Positions 1 to 10,019 of a stretch of 64,000 nt of DNA are shown here, in pieces (position 1 is the first letter of the stretch; each line of letters starts with the position of its first letter). The stretch is from Aspidiotus rigidus (Eukaryota; Arthropoda; Insecta; Hemiptera; Diaspididae), in the NCBI GenBank assembly GCA_035079385.1, contig JAVHKY010000001.1, positions 7,441,501-7,505,500 on the forward strand, read 5' to 3'. Below the pieces are notes generated by a model that saw nothing but the letters and a program-made list of their open reading frames with translations, was not told where the DNA came from and made no database searches. A program made the translations under genes and the position numbers.

Positions 1-2241
1 TCGTAGGCATGAGAACTATTTTTACTCCATACTTCGCTGCCCACAATTTATATATAATATAAAATGAAAAAGAAAAAAAAAGTTAAGCAGCCATTTTATC
101 CTCTCCGATAACGTTTATTTCATTTATTAAAGAATGCCAAGAGACAGAATTTTTTTGGAAATTCGGCCGAGGCAGAGAACTTTTATAAAATGTCTACAAT
201 AATAATTCGCTTTTTGTATAATTTCTTGTTGTATCTGTAAGTAGGTAATACTGTAAGAGAGAATGAATTTTTATTTTTTTTTTTTTTCGAAAATAGTTGA
301 TATCTGATGAAAGAGGAATTTCGAATAAAATTTGTTGCGCTTTTTATCAAGGGCGTCGGAAATGCGATAGTTTCACTCGGGAAAATATGCGAGACATAGT
401 TTCAACCTCCTCTCGTCGATAAGTTTATATCTGATAGTGCAGTCTCTATAAGACAAATAATAAATGGAATTGTTTGTAGACTGTCAAATTTAAATCTACT
501 TTAATTACTTTGCGCGAAATTTACCGCTTCGTTTCCCTAATTTGTTAGAAATATGATCCATTCCAAGGAATTGCGTAAATCTTATCACTATTTAAGTTGT
601 GGAATATTTTTGATACTCGGGTTAAAAGTCAAGAACAACGCAATAAGATGCACCTTAAAATGTTCGATAATGAATGAAGAAGGTACGCTTGCCTCTCAAG
701 TAACAATGACGATTTGCAGTTGCACGAATTTTCAAACTTACTTTGAAACTTATTTTGAAAATTGTCAGGCAAGATGCTTCTTACGTATACCGCAAATAAT
801 TTGAAAGAAATTAATTCAAACTTGGTAGTGCATCGAACAATAATATTTTCGGTATCAAATTATAATTTCAGAAGAGCGAGAGAGGATTATCGTATCACAT
901 ATTTTGCCTTAAACTCGTCAAAATTGTGAGACGAACATCTTTCAAACAATTTTGAGCTACAGTGTTCTAAGAATTAAAAGAATTACCGCGAACAAATTTT
1001 AAAGAGAATTTACCCGCGAAATTTAATTTCGTGACTTTTCTACCGCCCTACATTTTGCTAAGGAAGTTTGAGATTTTCTAAAATTTTAAGTGTACTTAAT
1101 TGCATCAAACCCCTTTGATACAAAAAACTTTCACTTTGGTGTTTCATTTTGAGGAACTTGAACTTTCTTTCGCACCACCTCTCAAGAGTATTATTTTACT
1201 TCTTCCTCTTCTTGTCGGGAGTGGTGGCGCGGCTTAAAGAATAGTTCTCTAACCTCAACCCTACTCTGGCGACACCACTGATGGATCGTTTATGTCGCAT
1301 GTGCTTTCGCCCTGTCGAGTGGACGTGGGTTGCTTATACATTATTTTTTCCCCCTCTAACACTGCTATCGACCCTTTTGTATACGGGAGCCCTCGTATTC
1401 AACTTCGGCGATGGAAGAATCTCCTCGACAAGTTGCAGTGTCCCTAGGCTCGTAAACCGTAACACACTCAACATGCACGATGTAAAGCTAAATAGTTGTT
1501 GGAGTCTCTTCTCCTTCTGTCTTCATATTCGTATATGTTTGGTATTCTTCCCGCAGAGTGTTGTCTTTATCTGTATGGTACACAAGTGTTGAGTAGGCCG
1601 TAGCGTGGCCTTGCATTCGCCTATTCCATTTGTGTCCATCTTTTTCTTCATGACTGTAACAGCTGCGGCAAGGTCCACTGCGTCACATTCCGTAAGGATG
1701 ATGTGTCTCGGTATCCTTAGAAAAGAGTAAGGGATGAGGAAAATTTAATGATTGCATAAGAATGAAAATTCGATGGGCGATAGGACTGGTGAAAAGACGG
1801 TCTTGGATTGCTAGTAAAGATAAGAGAGAATCAGATATATAAGGAATTTGCGAGGAAGGAAGAAGGGTGTGAGAAGGGAAAGGCAGGTGAATCTAGCGGT
1901 AAGTTCGGAGGTGAATATAAAATTGGAAATTTTTTTATGCAAAAAAAAAAAAAAGAGTTATAAAGTCTGTTTACAACAAATAAAGACTCCCATTTCTTGA
2001 AAGCTCAATGTGTATAAGATCGATAGGTTTTCCTGTCGACTTTTCTGTTTGCATTATGATTCCACCCTTGCGTACGTATTCGTCTGTTACTTTCATGATG
2101 ATCCATGTAGGTTAAAGAGCAATTCGAGCATAATAATTTACTCGACAGTTATGATTAATTTTCTATTTCCATGAATTTTATCGCGGCACGAACTCTCGTT
2201 CTTATATAGCCAACTCGCCCAAAATGGGAACGTAGAAAGCA
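1..2241. other. Gene-free stretch, nothing recognised
   Basis: AT-rich sequence with short open frames only. The 103-residue frame at 1281-1592 (+) and the 83-residue frame at 553-804 (+) have no domain I recognise and the composition of random translation. A T-run lies near 270-290 and an A-run near 1940. I see no TIR pair, tandem repeat or RNA gene. Confidence 0.6.
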
Positions 2242-2669
2242 CCGAACGAAAATGGATAGCGAAAAAAAGTCTATAAAACATAAATTCGAAAAACGTGCGT
2301 CTTTATTTTCAAGTTCAGAATGGTCTGCAGAGAATTTTTTGCCCGAGAAAATCAGGATGACGATCGGTAGTTTATTGTTGTACTCGAGATACTCACCCAA
2401 CAAAAAGAGAAAATAAAACTGGAGAAGATTCGCTATCGATGAAGTCGAGAGTATAAGGGCGGATAAAAGCGGCAACGAGAGGAAGTAATAAACAAGGGGA
2501 AAAAAAATTGTAAAATTGATCCCACAAGAATGTCGACATACACTTTCTTGGCGGTCGGTTGTTTGACCCAGCTATGATGAACGCCAGACGACGCGTATTA
2601 GGTGTACGAAAATACGAGCCCCGCTTGGTAATCATCCTTTCCAGTGCAAAATGCGTCGCCTCTTTTCGT
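2242..2669 (+). repeat. Dispersed repeat R1, copy 1
   Basis: This block recurs in the same orientation at 11408-11850. Both copies begin near CCGAACGAAAATGGATAGCG and end near GCGTCGCCTCTTTTCG, and share the CTTGGCGGTCGG segment and the GACCCAGCTATGATGAACGC segment. Substitutions and small indels separate them, so the duplication is not recent. I found no terminal inverted repeats and no credible coding frame; overlapping open frames on both strands are interrupted in the other copy. It is probably part of an unrecognised transposable element. Confidence 0.75.
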
Positions 2670-3456
2670 CTATTTGATCAGAATAGAAACAGAAACTATT
2701 TGAAATGTCGTTATGAATATATTTTGTTGTTTTGGTTATTTGTTTATTAATTGTTTTCAATAAGCATGTGGTTATATCGGGTCTTTTGAGTCAATTATAA
2801 CTACCAGCTACTCATTATCTAGAAATTAGTGTCAAGTGATTATTCTCTTGTATTTCAAGTCTTCTTTTAGAGAAATCACCTGTACGTCATTTTCGCCATG
2901 ATAGGTGGTCAGTAAAATTTCATCATCCAAGGTAGGGACTCATATATAGTACATTGATGAAACCCACTCACTTTGATTGTGTAATTAAATATTTGAACTC
3001 TAGGAACGACTTCATAAACGCTTGGGTACCGCAAGCCTGTCTTTTGATAGTAAAAATGAAAAATTAATTACTCATTTATTTTATTCATAATTATGGTAAA
3101 TCAGACGCGAGAGGAAAATCCACCCACGTGTTCGAAGATGGAAAAAGGAATGTTTTTAGACTTTTTAGATAATAATTCTATAGAGTTCATTCAAATTAAT
3201 CATAAGTAGAGTCCGGAAGTTCGTGCAGTATAAACTCACTATTCGTGCAATTAAAAATGGAAAAAATGCAGTAAAAACGTGCAAGAAAAACTGAAAATAT
3301 GCAAAATAATTTTGAAAACGTGCAGTTACAAAAATTAAAAAAAGCGCATCATTTTAAAATATGGGCATTAAAATTTACAATCACGGTTTGTTCTAAATTA
3401 ATAAAAATTTGGCCTTTTATCGGCTAAAATAAACGATTGCTCCACCTCAACTGAAC
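2670..3456. other. Gene-free stretch, nothing recognised
   Basis: AT-rich sequence. A purine-rich passage around 3240-3340 repeats short 'gtgcaa/gaaaa' words and resembles the passage at 9290-9440, where 'cttccggactctaatcataa' recurs. This suggests scraps of one old element at both places. No protein or RNA gene seen. Confidence 0.5.
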
Positions 3457-3693
3457 TTACAGGAGCGTAGTAAAGACAACTAACATTTCTGGACTCATGT
3501 CAGGTGGTATTTCACCTCGATCAATTTGGAGCAGTACTTGCAAACCCACATTTTTTTCTTCGAAAACGGAACGAAACTTTTGGTGTAGAATTCTTCCGCC
3601 CTCTTCCTCTTGCACAGCTTCCAGTTTTTCTTTCACAACTTTCAATAAACAAAGCTGCTCGGCCATGGGCAGGTTCCGACCCTCGAGTGATGT
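3457..3693 (-). pseudogene. CGGBP1/hAT-like C-terminal coding fragment
   Basis: The minus-strand frame from the methionine near 3693 to the stop at 3457 gives about 79 residues beginning MTSLEGRNLPMAEQ. It continues with a charged helical segment containing LLKVVKEKLEAV and a KFRSVFEEKNVGL motif. From memory of the family, the pattern 'LEGRN..(E)Q....V...L......KF..V..KN.G' occurs near the C-terminus of CGGBP1-like and hAT-derived proteins common in arthropod genomes. No N-terminal BED finger or transposase core is present here. Directly upstream the sequence becomes mitochondrial-like and AT-rich, so the longer open frame reaching 3855 is not part of the protein. It is best read as a truncated transposon-derived fragment; assignment to a precise family is uncertain. 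Confidence 0.4.
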
Positions 3694-3709
3694 CATAGCA
3701 TGAATAGTA

Positions 3710-3863
3710 ATGTATCTAAATATATAATTGTATAAATTAATTAATAAAAAAAAAATTATTAATCTCAAATTGTTTATTGTCGATAAAGCTATTAATTTTT
3801 TTATATCGAAAATAAATAATATTAAAATTCTATAATAAAAAATTGAAAATTCCAATTATTAAA
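3710..3863 (+). pseudogene. Nuclear mitochondrial insert, 16S rRNA left part
   Basis: Extremely AT-rich sequence ending exactly at the Helitron insertion point. The words GTCGATAAAGCTATTAA near 3779-3795 resemble the mitochondrial 16S landmark GACGATAAGACCCTATA. If the Helitron (3864-5191) is removed, this landmark lies about 285 nt upstream of the second 16S landmark at 5389, which fits the spacing in short arthropod 16S genes. The copy is diverged and is a pseudogene. Confidence 0.5.
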
Positions 3864-5191
3864 TCTAATATATAAAATAAAACGTTTGTCTGTCTGTCTG
3901 TCTGTATGTTCGTCCATAACTTTCGAACGCCTTATCTTATCGACCTGGAATTTTTTTTGAAAAATTTCGTTTTTTCTGGGTCAGGTTCTTAAATACATTT
4001 CGATGTTTTGACTCCCTGAAGGTGGAGTAGGGGGCGACAAAATTAGGAAAAACGGGCATTATCGAGTACTGAAACTGCTTTGCGCTGTACGTTAGACCTA
4101 CGCGCGTTGAGTGGCGCAGTTTCGAAAATTGAATTATTGTGATAACTCGAGTATAACTCATTTTTATGAAAAATTGAAGAGAACAAAAATTGTAGCCCCT
4201 GTAATTTCCTTTCGAATGAGCCCGGTTCCAGATTTTTAGGAGGAAATTTTGTGACTACAGTATTCGCTGTACTTCCATCCTAAGTAAGTTATTTTAACAG
4301 GGAACCTGTTTTATGGGGGGCTATTTGAGAAATCTTCCGTCCGCCGTCCGCCGTGCGCCGTCCAGCGAAAAACTTAGAAAAATTTCGACTCTCGAGCCAT
4401 ATATGATAGGAGGGGGACTTGGAAAAATTTCGACTCTCGAGCCATATATGATAGGAGGGGGACTTAGAAAATTTTCGACTCTCGAGCTAAGAGTGGAAAT
4501 TTTAACAAGGAACCTGATTTATCCAACTATATTATATTACACTAATAGTTGGTCTAGGCCTTCTTTTTACTACCTTTCTCCAAATCTAGGCTTCCTTGAA
4601 TTTTCAATACCAAATCTCACTCGAATCATAAAACAGGTTCCCTGCGTTCCTCGTTTAACTTCGTTAAGGAAGCCGTAATTTTATTCACAGTTTTAAAAAC
4701 ACCTACATGAAGGATTTTACATCCGGTATCTCATATAAGAACCAATGTCTAGACACGGTGCGCACTGCCTATGGGCTAGCGGAAATGACCCTTTTTTTTA
4801 CCTGTTGTCCGTGTGTTTTCTTAGGGACTGGCAAAATGTCAATGGATTTGTCTGTATTCTGCTGTGATACAGGCTTCACGCGTTAAGTCAGCTCTCAAGT
4901 GAATTAGTGTGTAAAAAATTTAATTTGGTGATTTTATTTTTGTGCGACTCGGAACTTTGATATTTTATAAGTACAGTCGCAGTTTTTGGTGTCTATTTTC
5001 TTATTTTTGAACTGAATAGTTGTGAATTTTGCAAAACTCTTTCCACTGTTTCTTTTTTTAAAATTCATCTGAATTCCAAGATACCTACAAAACACACATA
5101 CCTACAAGATACAGATACCTATAAAACAAAGATATCTACTCAACACACAGCTAGCGGTCAGGCGCGCCGGAGGCGCGTCGCCAACCGCTAG
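3864..5191 (+). mobile_element. Non-autonomous Helitron with both termini
   Basis: The 5' end reads TCTAATATATAAAATAAAAC after an A, followed by the (TGTC)n tract typical of many arthropod Helitron 5' ends. The 3' end has a GC-rich hairpin (stem CGCGCC/GGCGCG, loop GGA, 5164-5178), then about nine bases and CTAG followed by T. These are the defining Helitron features: 5'-TC, a hairpin 10-12 nt before 3'-CTRR, and insertion between A and T without target duplication. An outer stem CTAGCGGT/ACCGCTAG brackets the hairpin. There is no Rep/helicase frame, so mobility would depend on a partner. A hairpin-capped element (4296-4677) is inserted within it; without that insert it is about 950 bp. Confidence 0.8.
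4296..4677 (+). mobile_element. Hairpin-capped minisatellite element (HCM), copy A
   Basis: The 5' hairpin AACAGGGAACCTGTT lies at 4296-4310 (stem AACAGG/CCTGTT, loop GAA). GCCGTSC heptamers follow at about 4340-4362, then two and a half 45-bp monomers containing CTCGAGCCATATATGATAGG. The conserved 3' part ends with CAGG-TTC-CCTG, then TTAAC-TTC-GTTAA, then GGAAGCCGT. Flanks are ATTTT at 4291-4295 and ATTTT at 4678-4682, a candidate 5-bp target duplication. A second, internal 5' end (AACAAGGAACCTGATTTAT at 4498) follows GGAAATTTT, so part of the copy is a nested insertion that later lost its middle. No coding capacity. It is inserted in the Helitron. Confidence 0.85.
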
Positions 5192-5571
5192 TAATAAATA
5201 AACTATTAAAAAATAATTAAATAGAAATAATAATTTAATTAATAAATTAATATTAAAAAAAAATTAATATAAATTGAATGTATAAAACTTAATTTTATTA
5301 TTAATAAATTAATAAAAAATAATATAATAATAACAAATTTATGTTGAATTAATAAAATTACATATATTAAAAGAATTTTTACAAATTGATCTGTTTTAGA
5401 TCGATGTAAATTAGATCGGATTTTACTGATTATTAAGACATAATCATTTTTTATCATTATAATATTTATATTAATAAAATTATTACTTTTAATTTTTTAT
5501 TTATTTGTACAAAAATCTTTATTATGCACAAATTAGTTTTATTCGGGCTATTATATAACAATTTCATTATA
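5192..5571 (+). pseudogene. Nuclear mitochondrial insert, 16S rRNA right part
   Basis: AT content is about 85-90%. Positions 5389-5430 read GATCTGTTTTAGATCGATGT then AAATTAGATCGGATTTTA. This lines up with the universal animal mitochondrial 16S motif GATCTGAGTTCAGACCGG(C/T)GT(A/G)AGCCAGGTCGGTTTCTA near the 3' end of the gene. Upstream, ATGTTGAATTAATA near 5341 matches the ATGTTGGATTAAGATA landmark. The segment continues the block left of the Helitron. Very high AT suggests an insect or other AT-biased arthropod donor. The 72-residue minus-strand frame here is a composition artefact. Confidence 0.6.
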
Positions 5572-6032
5572 CAGGGGTGCGCAAAAGTCGAGCAACAAAT
5601 TTGCACAAAAAAAAAAACGAGAAAAAAATGCGAGAAAAACGGAAAAACATGTACAAAATGAGGTTTATTTTCGCAGGTGCATCTGGAAATCTCTCAGAAA
5701 AATTCATCACAATCGTGGCATAATCGCCGTGTTCGTGAAAGTACTGGCACGACCAAAAAAATGCGTTGCTCCAACGTGTACTTCATTGTTCGTTGTTGCT
5801 ATGGTTAAACTGCTATGGTTACGCAAGGCACCTAACTGTCTGGCATGACGCGACGAGAGAACAGCTGCACTGTCGTTTTTTTTTTTTTTTTTATCCCTAC
5901 CACTCGCTAACGTTTCTTGTTTCATTTTGCCTTCGTTCCACGTAGGATAGACGTATAAAACGCGCGTTAAAACGTGCATGATGCGCGCGCTCGAAAAAAT
6001 TGAGAGCGTTGCCTGACTTTTGCGCACCCCTG
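5572..6032. mobile_element. MITE with 25-bp TIRs and TA duplication
   Basis: The terminal inverted repeats start CAGGGGTGCGCAAAAGTC and extend 25 bp with two mismatches. TA flanks both ends (5570-5571 and 6033-6034), as for Tc1/mariner-superfamily MITEs. The TIR start alone would also suit hAT, but no 8-bp duplication is present. The interior holds a T-run and no transposase. It interrupts the mitochondrial-like block. Confidence 0.75.
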
Positions 6033-6143
6033 TATTATATTTAAAAACAAAATTCATTATTATATTAATTTTATTATTAATATTATTATATAATATAATA
6101 CATTAAAAATAAATTTTAATTCAAAAATTAAATTAGAAAAAAA
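6033..6143 (+). pseudogene. Mitochondrial-like AT-rich block, continuation
   Basis: Between the MITE and the next hairpin-capped element the sequence is almost pure A/T, like the 16S segment to its left. It probably belongs to the same inserted mitochondrial fragment downstream of 16S, but I recognise no specific gene. Confidence 0.35.
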
Positions 6144-6522
6144 AACGACGGGACGGCTTCCTTAACGAAGTTAAACGAGGAACGCAGGGAACCTGTTTTA
6201 TGAGTCAAATGGGATTTGGTATTGAAAATTCAAGGAAGCCTAGACCTAGATAAAACTAGTATAAAGAAGGCCTAGACCTACTGTAAGCCTAGTACAATAT
6301 AGTTTGAGAGTCTAAATTTTTCTCGAATCTCCAGCTATATATGATAGCTCGAGAGTTTAAATTTTTCCAAGTCCCTTTCATATCATATATAGCTCGAGAG
6401 TCGAAATTTTTCCAAGTTCCCCTCCTATCATATATAGCTCGAGAGTCCAAATTTTTCCAAGTTTTTGTAGGACGGCGCACGGCAAATTTCTCAAAAGGCC
6501 CCCATAAAACAGGTTCCCTGTT
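6144..6522 (-). mobile_element. HCM element, copy B
   Basis: A minus-oriented copy. The 3' end lies at 6144 (CGACGG repeated once), followed by the TTAAC-GAA-GTTAA stem. The array has about three 45-bp monomers, followed by heptamers reduced to GGACGGCGCACGG, and the 5' hairpin AACAGGTTCCCTGTT at 6508-6522. It is flanked by A-runs on the left (AAAAAAAA) and AAAA on the right, so it entered an A/T run. The 63- and 73-residue frames across it are translations of the array. Confidence 0.85.
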
Positions 6523-6660
6523 AAAATTTCAAAGTAATTTATTTATAATTAATTTTATTTAATAAATTTATTATTTAATATATTATCATTATATTTATTA
6601 TTTATTTTATTAAATTTATAAATTAGATTAAATATAAAAAATTCTTTAATCTCCCAAATT
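6523..6660 (+). pseudogene. Mitochondrial-like AT-rich block, right end
   Basis: AT-rich tail after the hairpin-capped insert, ending where ordinary composition resumes near 6665. The words CTTTAATCTCCCAAATTAAT resemble mitochondrial sequence, but I cannot assign a gene. Confidence 0.3.
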
Positions 6661-6867
6661 AATATTTTGTTGTTGGTAGGTGACTCGCGTGAGTTTTGAT
6701 GAATGCAAGTTCTTTCACTCTCTTTTTGTTGTGCAGAACACTTTTTACCTAGTTTCGACCTTCAAGAGGGTATTTGTAGCAGTCATTCTTCTTATCTGCA
6801 GACTTTCATGCGTCAAGTATTACGTTCTTGATATGAATCTTCACTTTCATCCTTAATTCTTCTTTTT

Positions 6868-7345
6868 ACCGACTTTTCTAACTAGAAAAGTGAGGTATTA
6901 CACCCGTAGCAAGGTCAACAGGGGGAGTGGGCAATGAACTTTCTCGACGTTTTAGGGGTCTTAGATCACAACTAGCATAAAAAAAATTTCAGGTTTCCTT
7001 ATATATATATAAGATTTTTTTGTCCGCGGAACTCCTCCGAAACTACCCGATGGATTTTTTTGTAACTTGGCCATATTGTAGTAGTATATCTGAAGATGTA
7101 CATCTGCAATTTTTTTGAAAATCGGATGAGTAGTTCTCGAGAAATTTTCAATTTGTTGAGAAATTTTGCAGTATTTCGAGTACCTTTTTGTCCGCGGAAC
7201 TCCTCCGAAACTACCCGATGGATTTTTTTGTAACTCGGCCATATTGTAGTATTATATTTGAAGATGTGCACCTGCATTTTTTGAGGATTGGATGAGTAGT
7301 TCTCGAGAAATTTTTACTTTTGTTGAAAAATTTTTCACTATTACG
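6868..7345. repeat. Two-copy 168-bp tandem repeat in dispersed element
   Basis: Positions 7022 and 7190 begin the same unit (GTCCGCGGAACTCCTCCGAA), a direct repeat with 168-bp period. The unit continues through AACTACCCGATGG and GAGTAGTTCTCGAGAAATTT. The left flank, with TTTTCTAACTAGAAAA and the 'gtgaggtatta' word, recurs at 8470-8500, and TTCAGGTTTCCTTAT recurs near 8975. So this is part of a dispersed element present at least twice in 2 kb. The 92- and 93-residue minus frames are translations of the two repeat units. Confidence 0.7.
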
Positions 7346-9419
7346 AGTAGCTTCTTACGAATAGCTGCGAGTAGCTGCTTACGTTAGGAGAAGCGGATTT
7401 TCCTATACGTTTACCACTTTCGTTATCAGTACGTGTATTGTGAAGAACCTTTCATCATTCGACAGGTTCATTCTTTGTTCATTCTTTACCAAGGGTTCCT
7501 TGGATTTTATTTCCGATGAAACCTTTTCGTTCAAATTTAGTACACTTGTATCTCGCTTCCCACAGCCCCTAGAGCGTTGAATTTTGTTTTGTCAAATTTT
7601 ATTTGTTTTGTTAAATTTATTTTTGAACGGATAGTGGCAATGGCGAGTTGTTCATTTTTCTAGCTATTTTTCATTATTATTAGTCATACTCGATAGTTTT
7701 TTTTTTTTTTTATATTATTATTTTACGAGCATTATAAACTGCACGAGGGTTATTTGCTCGGCGTTACAATCTTATTTTAGAACATTACTTGAATTAGGTT
7801 AAATTAGGTGCGTATTGGTGGAATTGAGTGGCGATCGAACGGAATTTGTTGGTGAATTATATGAAGTTGTAGAATTGAGTGGTGCGTAAATAAGTTAGGG
7901 TTGAGTCGATGGTTTCGGAGTTGTTGTTTAGTGCTGCATTGATATTGGAAGATATATTTAGGGAGGTTCGAGTGGGTTGCAGGACGGGGCATGAGAAAAA
8001 ATGATCAACTGATAAATTTTCTTGGAGACAGTGAGGGCATGATGGAGGAGCGAGATTAGTGAGAAGATAAGTATGAGTAAGACGAGTGTGGCCTATTCCC
8101 AGCCGAGCTAAAATGACCTCCTCTTGCCTTGAATTTCGTTGGGATGAGGACCAAACTGTGGGTTCACGTTTTATTTTTCTTAATTTGTTATTCGACTGAT
8201 TTTAGTGAAAACCTTGAGTTTGAATGATTAAGTACAATTTTTTAATCTTCATCAAGTGTGCTGATGCGAGACTACCTGGGTGATTTCACTCTTAATTAAT
8301 AATTGATTTATTTGTCATTTTTTCATGTATGGGTACATAATTAATAGTGGTTCATAGTTGATTTGAGGTGTCAAAAGAGATGGAAAGATTATTTTCGATT
8401 TGGACTGGCTTTTTTGAGTGAGATTTGAGATTAGACTAACGAGTAAACCGGGCTTGGGTGCTATATATTTTTACCGAATTTTCTAGCTAGAAAAGTGAGG
8501 TATTTTGATTAATACGTTTGGAATGGTTGAAGCGTGAGGGAAGGAATGAGGGGTTGACTATTGGGTGATTGGTTGCTTCTTTCGTTTCGACATCGATTTT
8601 TTTAGTTTTCCGGGATCTCGTTGTAGCTGGATTCCCAGATGAAGAATTTTGGGGTGGAGTGTGCATAGAAAATGGTGATATGATAGCGTGAAGGCAATTT
8701 ATGAGTGCACGAGAGGAATAGCAGCTCGAGATAGCTTTAAGAGATACCAGAAATCGGAAGTGATAAAGAATTGAACCACTCATCCTAATATACAGTATAC
8801 TAGACTAATAATATGCTAAGAATAAGGTATGGGAAAAAATGATTGTAGAGCTCTTTTTTATTAGAAACAACTGTTATAGCCTCGTAGCAGTTTGGACAGG
8901 GGAGGGGGGAGTGGTTTTTCTGAAGACGTTTTGTAGGTTTTAGATGACTCTTAGCCTAAATTATAACAAAATTCAGGTTTCCTTATTGGATTATAGGTAT
9001 TTTTACTCTGTTATCTGTTGATGTGACATCGTAGTGATAGAATTTATAAACTGAGTTTTATTGTTTATTCTACAAATGTTTGACATGATTGACAGGTCAT
9101 TGGTATTTAATTTAAAGAGAGGGAGTGACTCTCTCAATGTTTTTTGTATTGTGGGAAGAAAAGTCGTGTTATGTACTACTCACGCGACTGCGTGAGTGTT
9201 TTTCTTTTTGTTTCTCATGTTCCGTCGGCAGTATTTCTCAAAACTAATGAAATTTTGGAAGGAAATGACGGCATTTTCAAAGAAATGCTAAAACGTGCAA
9301 AAATGTCAAAAAATGCAAAAACTTGCAACTCAAGATTTGGGGAGGGGATCCCTATATGTGAGATCAATCCACATTTATTGTCAAATTGATTTCAACGTTC
9401 ACCAAAAAAAAGATGCAAA
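7346..9419. repeat. Mostly unassigned; second copy of the 6.87-kb repeat at 8470-9000
   Basis: A T-run sits near 7698-7715 and a degenerate 'gtggaattgagtgg' word repeats at 7810-7890. At 8479-8494 is a perfect 16-bp palindrome TTTTCTAGCTAGAAAA followed by GTGAGGTATT, matching 6874. At 8880-8990 the sequence parallels 6905-7000. Small open frames (62-98 residues) show no domain. No RNA gene seen. Confidence 0.5.
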
Positions 9420-9735
9420 ATCATGAACTTCCGGACTCTAATCATAAGGATAAAAAATGAAATTATGAATGCTTTCAAAACTTCTTATATTTTTTTATTC
9501 TAAATGGGTAGAAAATCTAAAATTAAAGTAAGTCTTCAAAAAGATGAAAATCTAATAAATAAAAATGATGATAAATTCCATCAAAAATTAATAATATTAC
9601 GAGATAAATTAATTTCATTTTATAATGAAGAAATCTAAAGAAAAAAATCCCAGAAGGTGAACGTATGTTATGTATTCAAGTATTAGATAAAGAATGGTCT
9701 ACTTTAAACCAATTTTATATTGTTCATAAATTATT
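9420..9735 (+). other. AT-rich region with short lysine-rich frame
   Basis: A plus-strand frame starting near 9504 (MGRKSKIKVSLQKDEN) runs about 43 residues before a stop. It is followed in a shifted frame by a further plausible protein-like stretch near 9650. It adjoins the decayed Polinton-type polymerase at 10.0-10.9 kb and shares its AT-rich codon style, so it may be another broken gene of the same element. I do not recognise the protein. Confidence 0.3.
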
Positions 9736-10019
9736 TAAATGAAAAATTTACCACACCCAATTAAAATTATCAACGAACAAATATAAATAGTGGAAAATAT
9801 CTGGATTATATTGTATGCAATTAAGAGTTGTAAATATATATTAAACTTATTTAACATATTCAATGACTTTGGTTGAACTTTATACTTATAAATTATATCT
9901 AATAAAATGTTTTGATTTGAAATAATTTCTAATGAAAAGTTCAACCTTTTTATATTCCGTCTTTCTTATCTTTAATCATGCGGTAGGATTTCAATTTTAA
10001 ATCATTTTACATATTTTTC

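Noticed and set aside
1281..1592. 103-residue plus frame with hydrophobic stretches
   Set aside because: No recognisable family, no conserved context, composition typical of chance translation.
5239..5457. 72-residue isoleucine-rich membrane-like protein
   Set aside because: It lies antisense over mitochondrial-like 16S sequence; isoleucine and lysine richness follows from AT content.
5572..6032. hAT assignment for the CAGGGGTG TIR element
   Set aside because: No 8-bp duplication; only TA is duplicated, which fits Tc1/mariner-type elements better.
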